A stretch of 64,000 nt of DNA, from NCBI GenBank assembly GCA_017354895.1, contig CP071497.1, positions 1,612,001-1,676,000 on the forward strand, given 5' to 3'. How positions within the stretch are numbered: the stretch's first letter is position 1; each line of letters begins with the position of its first letter. The notes below the pieces were generated by a model. That model did not search any database. It had not been told where the DNA came from and saw nothing but the letters and a program-made list of their open reading frames with translations. The position numbers and the translations under genes are program-made. Shown in pieces: positions 32,121-44,257 of this stretch. This stretch comes from Podospora comata. Its lineage: Eukaryota; Ascomycota; Sordariomycetes; Sordariales; Podosporaceae.

Positions 32121-35100
32121 ATGTTGCGACGGCCTCCTGGCCAGCGCAAATACACCTGGGCAACCCTCGCCGTAATCTTCCTGCCTCTGCTCCAGTTGGC
32201 CGATGCTCAGCAGCAGCACTCGGGCCACGATCAGCGTCAGCCAGACCGGTTACGATCTCCCCTCGAGGGCGACCACCAGCATGTCGCTCAAAACATAGCC
32301 TCGACCGCCCTGACGGCCGAGCCCCTCGTCGAAACGCCTGCCATCCACGCACGGCGCAAGAACACCGTCACCCGGGAGCCTGACGTGCTGTCACCATCCC
32401 GCGATACCGACACCAACAATATCTACAATGCTCACGATGTGCGCGCCCAAGCTTTTGCTCCGGACTCCTCCGACCTGTCCGTTCGAGCACCTCCTCCATC
32501 AAAAGACAGTCCCAACCGTGGGGCTGGACTCTCGCAGCATATTGCGCGGCGTCTGGAGGAGTGGGAAGTGGAAGACTTTGTTCTTCTGGCGACCGTCGAT
32601 GGGGATCTCTACGCCAGCGACAGGAGAACCGGCGTGGAGCGCTGGCACTTCAAGGCCGGTAGTCCCATGATCGAGACCCGTCACTTTCGTACCAACCGCT
32701 CCGTTCTTGACGAAGACTTTGATCCCATTGATCACTACATATGGGTGGTGGAGCCCACCCGCGACGGGGAGCTCTATCTGTGGAGGCCAAACGAAGAAGG
32801 GACCGGCCTCGCCAAGATGCCCTGGACCATGAAAAAGGTGGTGGAAGATCTCTCCCCGCTCAGTGACCCGGACGAGGGCATCATGTACACCGGGGACAAG
32901 AAAACCACCATGGTCACTTTCAACGCCGCAACAGGCGCCATCATGGAAGAGGTCGGCTCTGGTGGCGTTTTTGTCAACCAGGTCGATAACGAGAGTTGCT
33001 ACAAACCGAACGCCCTCACCGACGAGGACGAGGCATGCCACAGCGGTACCATCACCCTGGGACGCACCGAATACACCGTCGTGATTCACCGTGTAGGAAG
33101 CGGGCCCATTGCGTCTCTCAAGTACAGCGAATGGGGCCCCAATACTCGCGACAGGGATCTGATCCAGCAGAACCAGTTCAGCAGGGACCAAACGTACATC
33201 ACCGGTGCTCCCGACGGGCGTTTCTTCGGAATCGCGTATTCCAGCAAGGCAGATCAGTTGTTCATGTCCACGCTCGACTCGCCCATCGCTCGCGTATTTG
33301 ATGTCTTGCAGCGCGGGGAATCAAAACCGGGCGAGAAGCCACGCCGTGTTGTTCTGCCCCATCCTCCACTGCCTGGGCAGCAAAACACCGGTTTCGACGA
33401 TGAAAAGGTGTTACTCAACCAAACTGGGACCGGCAGTTGGTACGCCATGTCCAAAAGCCGTTATCCCTTGATTTCACAGGCCCCGGCGGCACAGATCGGC
33501 AAAGCAGAGTGGTGGAAAGCCGTTGACAGGCCCAACGAAGTCCAAATGTCCAAGGCTCTGGTTGGCGTCCATCAAGTCCCCGTCGCTCAGCCCGGCAGTC
33601 TCCCCTTCAAGGATGTCGCCAGCTTGCCTCTGTTGATCGACGCGCCCCCCAAGCATGAGGGCATCGAGTCTCCTCCCAACATGGACGTCCCTCAGTCATT
33701 GTCCCCGGCTGAACCGGCGTCCACTGACATTTTGCACGCGGCAAAGGAGCAAATCGACAAGTTTGGCAACACCACCGTGTCCGAGTTGTTCAGCCCTCAA
33801 AACATGTTCATCGTCTTGTTGTTTCTGGCGGTGTACTTTAAAGACTCGATTCGCAAGTGGTTTCTGAATGGCCAGACGTCCAAGACGCACCACCCCGAAT
33901 TCGAAGTCAAGGTGCTACCGAGTCCTCAAATCGAAGAGCTGCCGACAACCCCGGAGGCTGCTGCCCCACAGGCGGTGCCAGTCGAGCCCAGTGCACCAAA
34001 GGAAGAGCTCGAGACACCTATTGTGGCTTCGGGCGGCGACGCCACACCTGTCCCCGTTGCTGTCCCCGCTCTCGTTGAGCCTGCGGCTTTGGATGCGCCC
34101 ACACCCACGTCCAACCCTGTTACTGACGGTGCCACTGTTGCTGCTGAAACTCCTAAGAAGAAGAAGGCGCACAGAGGCCGTCGTGGTGGTAAAAAACACC
34201 AAAAAGGAAACGGTAGCAAGGAGCAGGGTGATAATTTAGGATCTCGAGATGACGACCCTCCGCAGGAGTCCGTGGAGGAGGCTGTCAACAAGGCGAAGCA
34301 GCTTCGTCCCGCACCGACGTTGGAGCCTGATATTTTGACCGTCTCCGGCAACACTGATGAGGTTTCCGGCTCCATCATTCGAATGGGCGGGCTCGAGGTC
34401 AACGAAGCCGATCAGTTGGGCACAGGAAGCAACGGTACCGTTGTCTTTTCTGGCAAGTGGGATGGCCGTGCCGTTGCTGTGAAGCGTATGTTGGTGCAGT
34501 TTCACGAGATTGCCAGCCAGGAAACGAAGCTGTTGCGCGAGAGTGATGACAACTACAATGGTACGTTTTACTCTTTGCCGCTGTTGTCCTTGCGCTAGTG
34601 GCTAACCCAAACAGTGATTCGATACTTTGCCCAGCAACAGCGTGCTTCGTTTCTGTACATTGCCCTCGAGCTGTGCGAGGCGTCATTGGCCGATGTCATT
34701 ACCAAACCATACAACCACCTCGCCCTGGCGAGAGCTGGCGAGATGCACATGGAGAACGTCCTCTTGCAAATCGCCAATGGCATCAGCCATCTGCATTCGT
34801 TGCGCATCGTCCATCGTGACCTCAAGCCTCAAAACATCCTCGTCAACATGGGCAAAAACGGTCGACCGCGCATTCTGGTCTCTGATTTCGGTCTATGCAA
34901 GAAGCTGGAAGGCACCCAGTCCTCGTTTGGTGCCACCACCGCCCACGCTGCAGGAACCACAGGCTGGCGCGCTCCCGAGCTTCTGATCGACGACGACGCA
35001 CCACCGCACGCGCACCCCATGGCTCTCGCCGAACCGGGCTCCAGCTTCCATTCCACCTCTAACGCCACCGGTCCGGAGGGCACCCCGTCGTCCACACGCC

Positions 35101-35783
35101 GCGTCACTCGTGCTATTGACATCTTTTCGCTGGGCTTGGTGTACTATTACATGCTGACCCGCGGCAAACACCCCTACGACTGCGGCGACCGCTTCATGCG
35201 CGAGGTCAACATCCGCAAGGGCACCAAAAGCCTCAAGGACCTCAGCGTTTTGGGCGATAGAACCGCCGAAGCAGAACATCTAATCGACTGGATGCTCAAC
35301 CCGGACCCCAAGGAGCGCCCCACAGCCAAGCAAGTCATGGGCCACCCTTTCTTTTGGGACCCCAAGAAACGCCTCGACTTTTTGTGCGACGTCTCTGACC
35401 ACTTCGAAAAAGAACCGCGTGATCCACCTTCTGCATCGCTTGTTACCCTGGAGGCGAGCAGCAAGGAGGTTATTGGGCTAGGGCAGAACTTTTTGAAGAA
35501 ATTGCCGCAGCCGTTTGTGGATAGTTTGGGCAAGCAGAGGAAGTATACGGGGGATAAGATGCTTGATTTGTTGAGGGCGTTGAGGAATAAAAAGAATCAT
35601 TATGAGGATATGCCCGAGAATGTCAAGAAGATGGTGGGGAGCTTGCCGGAGGGGTACATGCAGTTTTGGTCGAGCAGGTTTCCGATGTTGTTGCTCGAGT
35701 GCTGGCATGTGGTTTGGGAGATTGGGGCTTGGGAGGGGAATCGGTTCAGGGGATATTATGAGCCTGAGGTTGTGGTGCCTTAA
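32121..35783 (+). CDS. ire1: IRE1: ER-stress sensor kinase/endoribonuclease
   Basis: Exons 32121-34560 and 34615-35783 give 1202 aa, the usual size for filamentous fungi. The 54-nt intron starts GTACGT and ends ACAG. Residues 1-29 are a signal peptide. The luminal domain starts near 145 (LLATVDGDLYASDRRTGVER), and a single transmembrane helix lies near 562-575 (MFIVLLFLAVYF). A long Pro/Ala and Lys/Arg-rich linker precedes the kinase: glycine loop GTGSNGTV near 768, Lys in AVKRM near 786, HRDLKPQN near 880 and DFG near 904. The KEN ribonuclease domain follows, with RALRNKKNHY near 1133 carrying the Arg, Asn and His of the RNase site. IRE1 senses unfolded protein in the ER and splices the HAC1/hacA mRNA. 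The stop codon falls inside a 19-bp tandem repeat. Confidence 0.96.
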
Positions 35784-35826
35784 GGGGGCTGTGGTGCCTT
35801 AAGGGGGTTGTGGTGCCTTAGGGGGT
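35770..35826 (+). repeat. 19-bp tandem repeat at the IRE1 stop codon
   Basis: Three copies of TGTGGTGCCTTAAGGGGG-like units. The first codes the final Val-Val-Pro and supplies the TAA. Confidence 0.85.
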
Positions 35827-36219
35827 CGTGGTGACTGGGGTTGGGGGTTGGGGGTTGGGGGAGGGGAGTGTGTGGTGCAGTGATTTTTTAAGTATGAGGT
35901 GGTTTTGATGAATGTTTTTTTGTAGCACAGTTTGAAGGTTTATGTAATATGTCTTTGGCTTCCAGGATCTGCCTCTCTATTTTGATGTTTACAGTTGATC
36001 AAGTTTGTTGCTTATAAAGAAACATACTATATCAACGACCATGTATATGTATCCGAATATCAGAAGCAACTAGGTGGTGGTCACATAAAACAAGACAAAA
36101 TGGCTGTTGTTTTTATCTTGCAGATGCAAAAACGCTACACACACATACCGTAAACACCCCCATATGCAATGCCAACCTTATATCACCCTCTTAACAACTG
36201 CCCTCCCTACAACCTGATC

Positions 36220-38645
36220 TCAGCCCCAATGAGCCAAAACCTGCTTCTTCCCCTTCTTCCCCTTACCCCCCTGCCCTCCCTGCCCACCATCCTGCTGCTG
36301 TTGTACCTCCTCACCTGCTCCTCCCGCGTTTCCACTTCCACTTGCCGCACCACCACCCCAGCTAAACCCAGTATCCCTACTCACCCCAAAATCCCTCCTC
36401 ACCACCCCCCTCCCATACCCAAAAATAGTCGTCTTTGGCTTCGGAGCAGCAGGCAAAGCAGGAAAAGCATCACTACTGTTCGTCTGCGGCGGCGGCCCCC
36501 TCTTCACCGCTCCCGTCCCAACGTGACTAGCAGTCGTGGTCTTCGGTGCCGGAGGTGCGCTGCTCCCCCCAGCAGTCCAACTTGGCTGTGCCGGCGCAGG
36601 TCTCGACGCAGAAGGAAGAGCAGGAAACGCAGCTGCCGAAGAAGCAGCAACACCCCTACCCCCCCCACCGCTCGACGCCGAATCAAAAGACATCACCGAC
36701 GCGTTACCCACACTCCCTCTCCTAGTGCTATTCTTCAGTTTCAACACCCGGTTCGAGTTAGCAGCAGCGCCATTGTTGTGAAGCGTGACTCTCGTCGGCG
36801 CCGCAGCCGTCGCCCACCCCGTCGTCGAGGTAGTAGCGCCGTGCATGCCCCCCAATCCCGGAAGGGAAGGATACTCCTCCTCCCTGTCCTGCGTTCTCGC
36901 CCTCCTGTTCTGCCACGCCGCACGGAGAGCCTCTCCCTTCTTCTTGTCTTCAAACAACTCTGCTACTTCCCTCACCAGGGTCCCCAACGCCGTGTCGGAG
37001 GAGGTGTCGGCAAACAACGAAGCAAAGGCGTCGATGAGCTGGGTTGGGTTCATGCTTCCGCGGTTGTAGTTGGAGATGTATTGTCTAAAAGTGGCAATCT
37101 TGTTCTCGTTGTTGCCAAGGAGATTAGACGCGCGCTCGACAACAGCGTTGTGGCGGGCCAAGCTGGCACGTTGTTCCTGGGTGAGAGATGACCAGTCGGT
37201 TATGGAGAGGTTTTCCATGGCGTCGATGGGTGCGGTGGTGGCAGCGGCAGCCGCACGAGCGGCTGCGATGGCTGGAGGTGGTGGTCGAGACGGGCCGGGA
37301 GCAGGGCCAGGTGGCGGTGCCCGGTTAGCAACGCCGGATTGTATCGCCATCTGACGCTGAAAGGCAATCTCATCTCTTCGCAGAGGCTGGGCGGAGCTGG
37401 CAGGTATCGGCTCGTTGGCAGGGTCGGGCGCACGCCGACGCTCTTGATTTCTTCCGCCCCTGGGAGCCCCTCTCTCCTGCTCATATCTCTGGCGCAAGTC
37501 AAAGTTGGACATGTCTACCCTCCTCGCATCTCTACCGCTTCCTACAGACCCACCATGCTCAGAAAGCTGATGGGCCTTGAGATCCATTTCAGACTCGAAC
37601 ACAACAAACTTCTTCTCCAGACATTCCCGATCGTTGCAAAGAAAGTGATCCTTCTTGAAATGCTGCTCAAGTGCGTCGTAGTCGAGGAAATAATGCGGCT
37701 GCCTTGAATCTCTCCTATCACACAAGAAACACCGCTCATGCTTGTTGCGGCAATGCTCATACAACTTGTCGCTATCGTAGAACCTAGCTCCGCAGAAGCC
37801 GCACAGCGGATGTCCCCTGAAACCGGTCTGGTCGGCCGCGCCGGGCTTGTCGTCGCCATGGCGCATATGCTCGGTGAGCTGCTTGTCCGCAAACAGTTCG
37901 TGCTCATGTGTAAAGACCTTCTTGTTCCGTGTACACAAGTCGCACATCTTCATGTGGTGCACATTGCGGACGTGTTGATGCAGGTCCTGCCAGCCCAGAC
38001 CAGCAAAGTCGCACTCGGAATCCGGGCAATTGAACCTCAGCAAAAGAATGGTATCTCCCACAATCTCCTCCCCGGCGTATTTGATACCAATGTTGTCATC
38101 TGTGCTGGTGATGTCCTTGGCCGTGTAGTCCTCGAAGCGCTTGGTTCCGTCGTCGGTGAAGATAACATATGGCGATGATGTCTGCGCAGGTAGGTTAGCT
38201 CATGTTCTCCCAAATCATCCGCGCTAGCGCTTCTCACCCTGCAATGGGGACAATCCTTGCTCTTGTAGAGCGCTCTCAACCGCAAAGAACAGATGTGACA
38301 TGTGGTGTGGTTGCAGGGAGCAACAGAGAAATGGGTGATGGGGTTGGCGCAAATGAAGCAGGTTTCGGCATTGTCGTCGGCCTGGCCGTCTGGAACTTCG
38401 GTCTTTTTGAAGTTGGGGCCCTTCTTTGGTTCCTGCGAAGCTGGATCTGTGGTGGCCGTGTTTCCAGAACGGTGGTGTCCGGCGCCTCCTCCTCGTCCTC
38501 CTCCACTACCACGCCCTCTACCGCGAGAGTGGTCTCCCCTCCCACGGCCCCTACCGCCACGACCTCTGCCTCTGCCTCTGTTGCCGTCGCCTCTAGGTCC
38601 GCTGGGTGCCTGGTTATCGCCAGCAGGAGCAGCTCCGTCAGCCAT
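36220..38645 (-). CDS. hel2: Hel2/ZNF598-type RING and C2H2 E3 ubiquitin ligase
   Basis: Exons 38645-38238 and 38181-36220 give 789 aa. The 56-nt intron starts GTGAGA and ends GCAG, phase 0. An Arg-Gly-rich N-terminus (residues about 22-55) precedes a RING finger, CFICANP ... CNHTTCHIC ... CPHC, near residues 95-135. Several C2H2 fingers then follow (CPDSECDFAGLGWQDLHQH; CGFCGARFYDSDKLYEH; CFLCDRRDSRQPHYFLDY). The second half is low-complexity with a helical stretch near residue 440. The C-terminus is Gln/Gly/Lys-rich. Hel2 ubiquitinates small-subunit proteins of collided ribosomes and starts ribosome-associated quality control. The gene is convergent with IRE1. Confidence 0.92.
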
Positions 38646-39996
38646 ATCGGTCTGGTAGGTGTCTATAAGGATTGGATCGAGGGTGGTTCTAATCGGTGTC
38701 CGGAGCTTGACTCGCTGCGACAGATATCTGGAAATCGCGGGGTCTTCCAGGCCGGATGTCTATTGGAGCTGGTGCTGTTCTGCTTTAGATATGGAGCGGA
38801 GAGGTACAAAGTAGGTGCAGGAGAAGAGCAGGAAGGCAATCGCAATCACGACGAGATGGTATGCAGGTCGAGTTCGAGAATCAAAACAGAAAGACAGTGG
38901 GGGGGTGAGTACTTTAAAGGCCGGCGGCGAGGAGAGCTTCATCCATTTCAAAGCTTCCCGCAGATTCCACGTTTGCTCAACTTTTTGGGGTTTCATTGGC
39001 GTCATTGGAGGGGTGCCCCGCCAAGCGGGTCTCAAACGGATCTAACCGGCGTTTGGCCGGCCTTCTGATTGGCCCCAACCACCGTCGGCGAATGTGTCAC
39101 TCGCCTGGGCTCTGCCCCTGAAAGCTTCACCCAACCACAGCCTTGGTAGTGTAATCTGGGGGAAGACTGGAGTTCAGCCTTGCAGAGTCACTCCCACTCC
39201 TGCAGCCTGCAGGTATTAATCATATCTATTCAGATGAACCAAGAGGAGGGAGTCCCAGGGCATGGCGCAGCAACATCGTTGGTGGTGTGGTGTGGCACTT
39301 GTACAGCCGCCATATCACAGAAATGCACCCTGCCGATAATGAACATCATATCCTCTGTTTGTTCAAGCCAACCGCTTCCAACATTAGCACTATGGTAATT
39401 CATGTAAACAAGATGGCCAATGTTCAGAGCACCTCCCTGCTCCTTGCTGGCCATTGACCCTACTAATGGCGGCAACAAAACCCCCCACACAGTTCAACGG
39501 TTGTTCCACTCAGACACACCCGGCCCAGACGTTTTTACCACGTCCAAAAGTACCCATGTGATCCCCAAGCTTGTCCCGCTGAACTGTCGCTATTTTCCGC
39601 TTCAACAAATCATAGAAAATCAGGCTCGAAGGGGTGTAAACAAAGACCATGGAATGTGAGCCAAGCGCCAGATCCATACGACGCCGGAAAAAGTATTTGT
39701 GCTCCAATCCCGTTAACCATCCTATGCCTGGTGTGTCCCATTCAACCTTCAGAATCCAGTGAGCCAAGCCTCTGACGAGTAAAACACAGGCCAAGATCGA
39801 AGTCGTCCGGGGTAAAAAAAGAAACAAGACTGAAATATGCCGTAAAGTAAACACGAGACGCCCAACCGTATCCATGCCAGCCATAAACGAGGCATAAATC
39901 CTGAGCCAAGAGAAATAAGATCAATCTCAGGACAATATGCTATGCGCGCCCCGCCTGCCTCACAAGGAAAAGAAAAAATCCAAAACATGTCCGCCT
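38646..39996. other. Intergenic, about 1.35 kb, no gene recognised
   Basis: Left part is the Hel2 upstream region; right part lies 3' of the SWIB gene. Short minus-strand ORFs at 39510-39988 lack any family signature. Confidence 0.5.
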
Positions 39997-40986
39997 CTAG
40001 GCCTCCTCGATGGGGTAGAGCTGGCTGCCCAAGAGTTTGTTCATGGAGAACATGTTGATCTTGTCCTGCCTGAAGACAGCCCTCAGCTTTTCGTCACAGT
40101 TAATGTTGCGTTTGTCGTTGGGGTCCTGGAGCTCGTTGGCTTTGATATGGTCCCAGAGCTTCTTGACCACCTGTGGGCGCGACAACTGTTTTATTCGTTA
40201 ATGTGGGGGACGTACGAGGAGTAGCGGAAGCAAGGAACGTACCTGTGGCTCGCCACACACATCCGCAAGAGCCTCGCTGAGATTAAATGGCTTTTGAAAG
40301 CCTCCTCCGGCTTTTCTCTTTGGCTTTTCCTCGCCGTCCTCGACCTCGCTGTCATCATCGGACCTCACGCGTTTGGCGCTCTTTTTCTTGGCAGCCTTGG
40401 CCTTGGGCTTTGCTTTTGGTTTCGTGGTGCCAGCTCCGCGCGTGACACGGGCTCTTGAAAGTGCGTTCTCTTGAGCCTGAAGTTCGGCGGCGAGGCGACG
40501 GTCGGCATCCTCACTGGAGCTCTCGCGCTTCACCTTTTTCTTGGCTGGCTGCAGCGAGACTTCGATCTCTCCATCCTCGCCTCCTTCCTCGCCTCCATCC
40601 TCGCCTCCATCCTCTGGAGAATAACCATTCGTTTCGGGAGGCGTTGCATCGGCATTGTTGGCGGATACGGCGTCGAAACGCGCTTCTATGAGCTTCTTGA
40701 TTGCTTCCTAGTGGAGGGGCACAAAGTTAGAAACCAGTGCCAGCTTTTGCGCCGGGACCAGGAGTAAACACACTTTCTGATCGCTCAGATCCTTCTCAAT
40801 CGCAGCCTCTAGTCCTTGGCGAATCTTTTTCCTGGTAACTGTCTGGAGGTCGGCGGCGGCGAGGATGCCGTCAATGATTCGGCTGTACTCTGTGGTCTCC
40901 TCATCCGTCACTGGATGCAAACGGGTCAGCAAAGAGAGCGGCATGGGGTGGAAAAGCTCCTGAATATTCGTACATGGTGCTGACAT
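39997..40986 (-). CDS. DEK C-terminal plus SWIB/MDM2 domain protein (Tri1/Uaf30-like)
   Basis: Three exons are inferred: 40986-40774, 40707-40243 and 40185-39997 (288 aa), with introns of 66 and 57 nt that both keep phase 0. The first exon encodes a DEK_C-like helical domain (EETTEYSRIIDGILAAADLQ; RKKIRQGLEAAIEKD). The middle is acidic, then Lys-rich, and probably nuclear. The SWIB domain begins with FQKPFNLSEALADVCGEPQ and ends with LSRPQVVKKLWDHIKANELQ, DEKLRAVF and FSMNKLLGSQLYP. This architecture matches yeast Tri1 and the related polymerase I upstream factor Uaf30, so a chromatin or rDNA transcription role is likely. Confidence 0.92.
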
Positions 40987-42198
40987 TGTGTCGGTGTCAC
41001 AAGGCGCATCAATTGATGCTTTGGAGGTTGGGGATGGAAGAATGGAAGAAGATCAGGTGCCGCGTGACGTGGTTTTGCGGAAAGGCCAGCGGCAGGCAGA
41101 GGAACGAGACGAAAAAGGCAGCGCTGAGATCTTGAGCTTGGATCAAAGGCAAAACTGAGCTCTGCGATTGAGAGAGAGGCGCTGTGTTGTGGAGCGCGCG
41201 CTGTGTGTCGTCGTCGCGATGGGCCAGTGACAAGGCCAAAGAGGGAAGGATTGTGTGTGTGGGTGGAGAAGATGTCTTTCGAGGCTGCTTGGTGGACCCT
41301 CTGGGGAAAATGAAGGCGCTGGGATGATGGGCGTCGGGGCGTCGGGACAAGTATACCTACTAGACAAAGGAAAGAGGAAGAAAAAGGAACAGGGTAGCAA
41401 GAGCAAAAAGCAGACACAAGACAGAGCGAGAGAGAGAGAGAGGGGGGGAGAGAGGGAGAGGGAGGGGGAGAGAGAGAGAGAGAGCAGCGAAAGACGACGT
41501 TTGCGCAAAAGTTAGTGAGGTATCAAACTTGATGGTGGCTCAGGGCGTTCAAGGCTGATGTGGTTGAAAACGTTCGCATGAGGCGCGTGGCTGGAAAGAA
41601 AAGGTGGGGAGCTCGGCCTTGCTGGCGTCGATCCCTGTCCGGCCTGGCCCGTCAGAGCCAATCAATTCCCCGAATTACAACGGCAGTCAGAATCGCACCG
41701 CTTTGGTTGCAGCCGCACGTGACCTGCCCGGGCTCCGCCAACGACGACGTCGAAGCTGTTGGCCTAACGGTCAACCAGACCAGTCTTGATTTTACAGGTA
41801 GTCTAAGATGCATCATGTACTGGTATCAGTCTGGACCGTCACTTTCGGGGGGATGTATGGCAAAGGTACAGGGCTGCCCTCTAGGCTTTAACGACCACAG
41901 TATGATAACAGAAGGGCAAAAATCTGGTCATATCAAAGTCTTCTCTGGCTTTTGCTCACATCCCGGCTGACGTGCTTCTGCAAATCAATACCCGGCGCCG
42001 ACAGACTCCAACTCGAGGCACTGAGTGGTGATCCAACCCAATCTCATGCGGGGTAATAGCATGCAGTTGCAATGTCCAGCGCCATCTCTCGGTACTTGTT
42101 AATTAGCCCATCCATCACCAAGGTATAATGTCAGCAATCACTGCTCTTAAAACCACCATCCTTCCCTCATCTCTACTTGGAAATGGACCATCCCCAAC
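40987..42198. other. Intergenic, about 1.2 kb
   Basis: Upstream region of the divergent SWIB and monooxygenase genes. Contains the GA tract at 41424-41484. No other gene is seen. Confidence 0.5.
41424..41484. repeat. GA/GGGAGA microsatellite
   Basis: A long purine tract of GA and GGGA units, about 440 bp upstream of the SWIB gene start. Confidence 0.9.
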
Positions 42199-43476
42199 AT
42201 GACACCCCCCTCCTCCCCCCCGCTCTCCATCATCATCATCGGCGCCGGTTTCGCCGGCCTCACCGCCGCAATCGAATGCCACCGCAAAGGCCTCACTAAC
42301 CTCGTCCTCTTCGAAAAATCCCCCTCTCTCTCCCCCCTAGGCGACATAATCTCCTTTGGCCAAAACTCCTCCCGCATCTTCACCAACTGGGGCAACCTCC
42401 CCGACCTCCTCTCCCCCATCATCCACAAAGCCGACCAAGTCCACTTCCACGACTCCTCCGGCCGTTTTGTGACAACCCAATCTTTCAAAGAAGAACACCT
42501 CGCCTGGGGTGAGAGAATAAACGGCCACAGAGGGGAAATCCACTCTTTAGTCTACTCCCACGCCCTCTCCCTCGGGATCCCCATCCGGTTGGGGGTGACA
42601 GTGACAAAATACTTTGAAACCCCGTCCCACGCAGGGGTTGTCACCTCCTCGGGGGAAGCTCACACCGCAGACCTCGTCATCGCAGCCGAAGGCGTCCGTT
42701 CCAAAGCCAGAACCCTGATCCTTGGGGAAGAAGACCACCCCCTCCCCTCAGGCTACGCCGTCTTCCGGTCTTGGTTCCCCACCCCCCCTTCTTTTTTTTC
42801 TTCCCCCTTAACATCCCACCTCGTCTCAAGAGGCGACACCCACAACGCCTGGATCGGCACCGACGTCCATTTTATAGCGGCAAGCATCAAGAACGGCAAA
42901 GAAATCTCCTGGGTGTGCACCCACGTCGACACATCCGACATATCCGAATCATGGCAATTCCCCGGTTCGAAACCAGCCGCGCTTTCGCTCCTACAAAACT
43001 GGGATCCGGTCGTGAAGGAACTGGTCAAGGCTACTCCCGAGGAGAGACTGTTTGACTATAAGCTTGTCTTTCGCGATCCCTTGCCTACGTTTGTCTCACC
43101 GGAGGGGAGGACGATACTTGTCGGGGACGCGGCGCACCCATTTTTGCCGACATCGATTCAGGGGGCGAGTCAGGCTATGGAGGATGGGGTGGTGCTGGCG
43201 GTTTGTCTTGATAGGATCAAGGGGGATGGGACAAAGGTGAAGGAGGCGGTGAGGGTGTGGGAGGGTTTGAGGTATGAGCGGGTGCATCGGGTGCAAAAGA
43301 CTGGGGTTAGGACGAGGGAGCAGTGGCATAAGGCGGATTGGGATGTCATTTGGAAGGAGCCGGAGGTGTTGCATTTGAAGCGGGAGGGGTGGATACTGGA
43401 TTTTGATTCGGAGAGGGATGCTGAGGAGAGGTATGAGAGGGTGAGGGAGGGGTTGGTAAAGGAGGGGAGGTTGTGA
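42199..43476 (+). CDS. FAD-dependent monooxygenase (salicylate hydroxylase-like group)
   Basis: A single exon of 425 aa. The N-terminal dinucleotide fold IIIIGAGFAGLTAAIE (GxGxxG near residues 15-20) ends with an acidic residue after LVLFEKS. The conserved HRGEIHSLVY and the DG-like segment VIAAEGVRSKAR follow. GDAAHPFLPTSIQGASQAME near residue 306 is the second FAD-binding motif of class A flavin monooxygenases. The likely reaction is NAD(P)H-dependent hydroxylation of an aromatic compound; the substrate is unknown. No metabolic partner gene lies next to it. The codons are C-ending up to about 43060 and G-ending afterwards. Confidence 0.9.
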   Translation: MTPPSSPPLSIIIIGAGFAGLTAAIECHRKGLTNLVLFEKSPSLSPLGDIISFGQNSSRIFTNWGNLPDLLSPIIHKADQVHFHDSSGRFVTTQSFKEEHLAWGERINGHRGEIHSLVYSHALSLGIPIRLGVTVTKYFETPSHAGVVTSSGEAHTADLVIAAEGVRSKARTLILGEEDHPLPSGYAVFRSWFPTPPSFFSSPLTSHLVSRGDTHNAWIGTDVHFIAASIKNGKEISWVCTHVDTSDISESWQFPGSKPAALSLLQNWDPVVKELVKATPEERLFDYKLVFRDPLPTFVSPEGRTILVGDAAHPFLPTSIQGASQAMEDGVVLAVCLDRIKGDGTKVKEAVRVWEGLRYERVHRVQKTGVRTREQWHKADWDVIWKEPEVLHLKREGWILDFDSERDAEERYERVREGLVKEGRL

Positions 43477-44257
43477 GATAGAGTTTGGTTAGAATGTTAA
43501 ATTTACCTGAGTTGGAGAAGTCAATGGGGAGTTGGAGAAAAAGTCGGTGACAGTCATGATGCAAAGACAGTCGCGGTCCACAGGGGCAGAACCATGGTTT
43601 ATATACCAGGTCAAAAACACATCATTCAGCCAGCCCCAGTACCCTCTACAACACCCTCGTGGTCAAGTGGTCAGGGTATTGGGGCTTTCCCCCCCCCCGG
43701 GGCTCACCGTAGCCCCGTAGCCCCGAGACGCCCACCGTTCGATTCTTGGTTAAACCCTCTGGGTTTTCGTAACCGGCCAACGCCGGTGAGCGTTTTGCCC
43801 TTTTTTCTCTCATAGTCTATTATTGACTACCTCGGCAATCGACCTCACCAAGTTCATTATCTGATAATTGATTTTTATTTTCATCATCATGTTCATAACC
43901 AGTGGACTGGTCTCAAAGCTTTGGGTTCACAGGAACCTCGTACTATCTGATACAAGAACAGCTGCCAGTTCAATGCCAGGGCGGTCCGCGCAAAAGTCGC
44001 AGGCAACAAGAAAAAAACATCATTGATTAAACGACATAATATTTTGAACAGGCGACCCCATCCCAAACCTCAACGCTACACATAATCAACGCTCGCAACA
44101 TGAATAAACCGGGTATCCCAAGGTCATGACCGTCAGCACCCAAAACGAAAACGAAAGAACGACCAAGACGAATGCAAGATGCTCCAAACCTTCCCTTACC
44201 AACCGTTCCCAACCCGAAACCAAAACGAAGACCCCGAAACTCATGCCCCATGCGAAC
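43477..44257. other. Intergenic with a Pol III promoter-like unit
   Basis: Contains the tRNA-like/SINE-like unit described at 43653-43806. No protein gene is seen. Confidence 0.5.
43653..43806 (+). ncRNA. tRNA-derived, SINE-like sequence with A and B boxes
   Basis: A perfect A-box (TGGTCAAGTGG, 43660-43670) and a perfect B-box (GTTCGATTC, 43737-43745) are spaced 66 bp apart, and a T6 tract at 43801-43806 could end Pol III transcription. The acceptor stem and most T-stem pairs do not form, so it is not a working tRNA. A tRNA-headed SINE fragment or a tRNA pseudogene are the best explanations. Confidence 0.45.

Noticed and set aside
36169-37191. Long plus-strand ORF opposite the Hel2 gene
   Set aside because: Arg/Ser/Pro-rich shadow of the G-rich sense strand, no signature.
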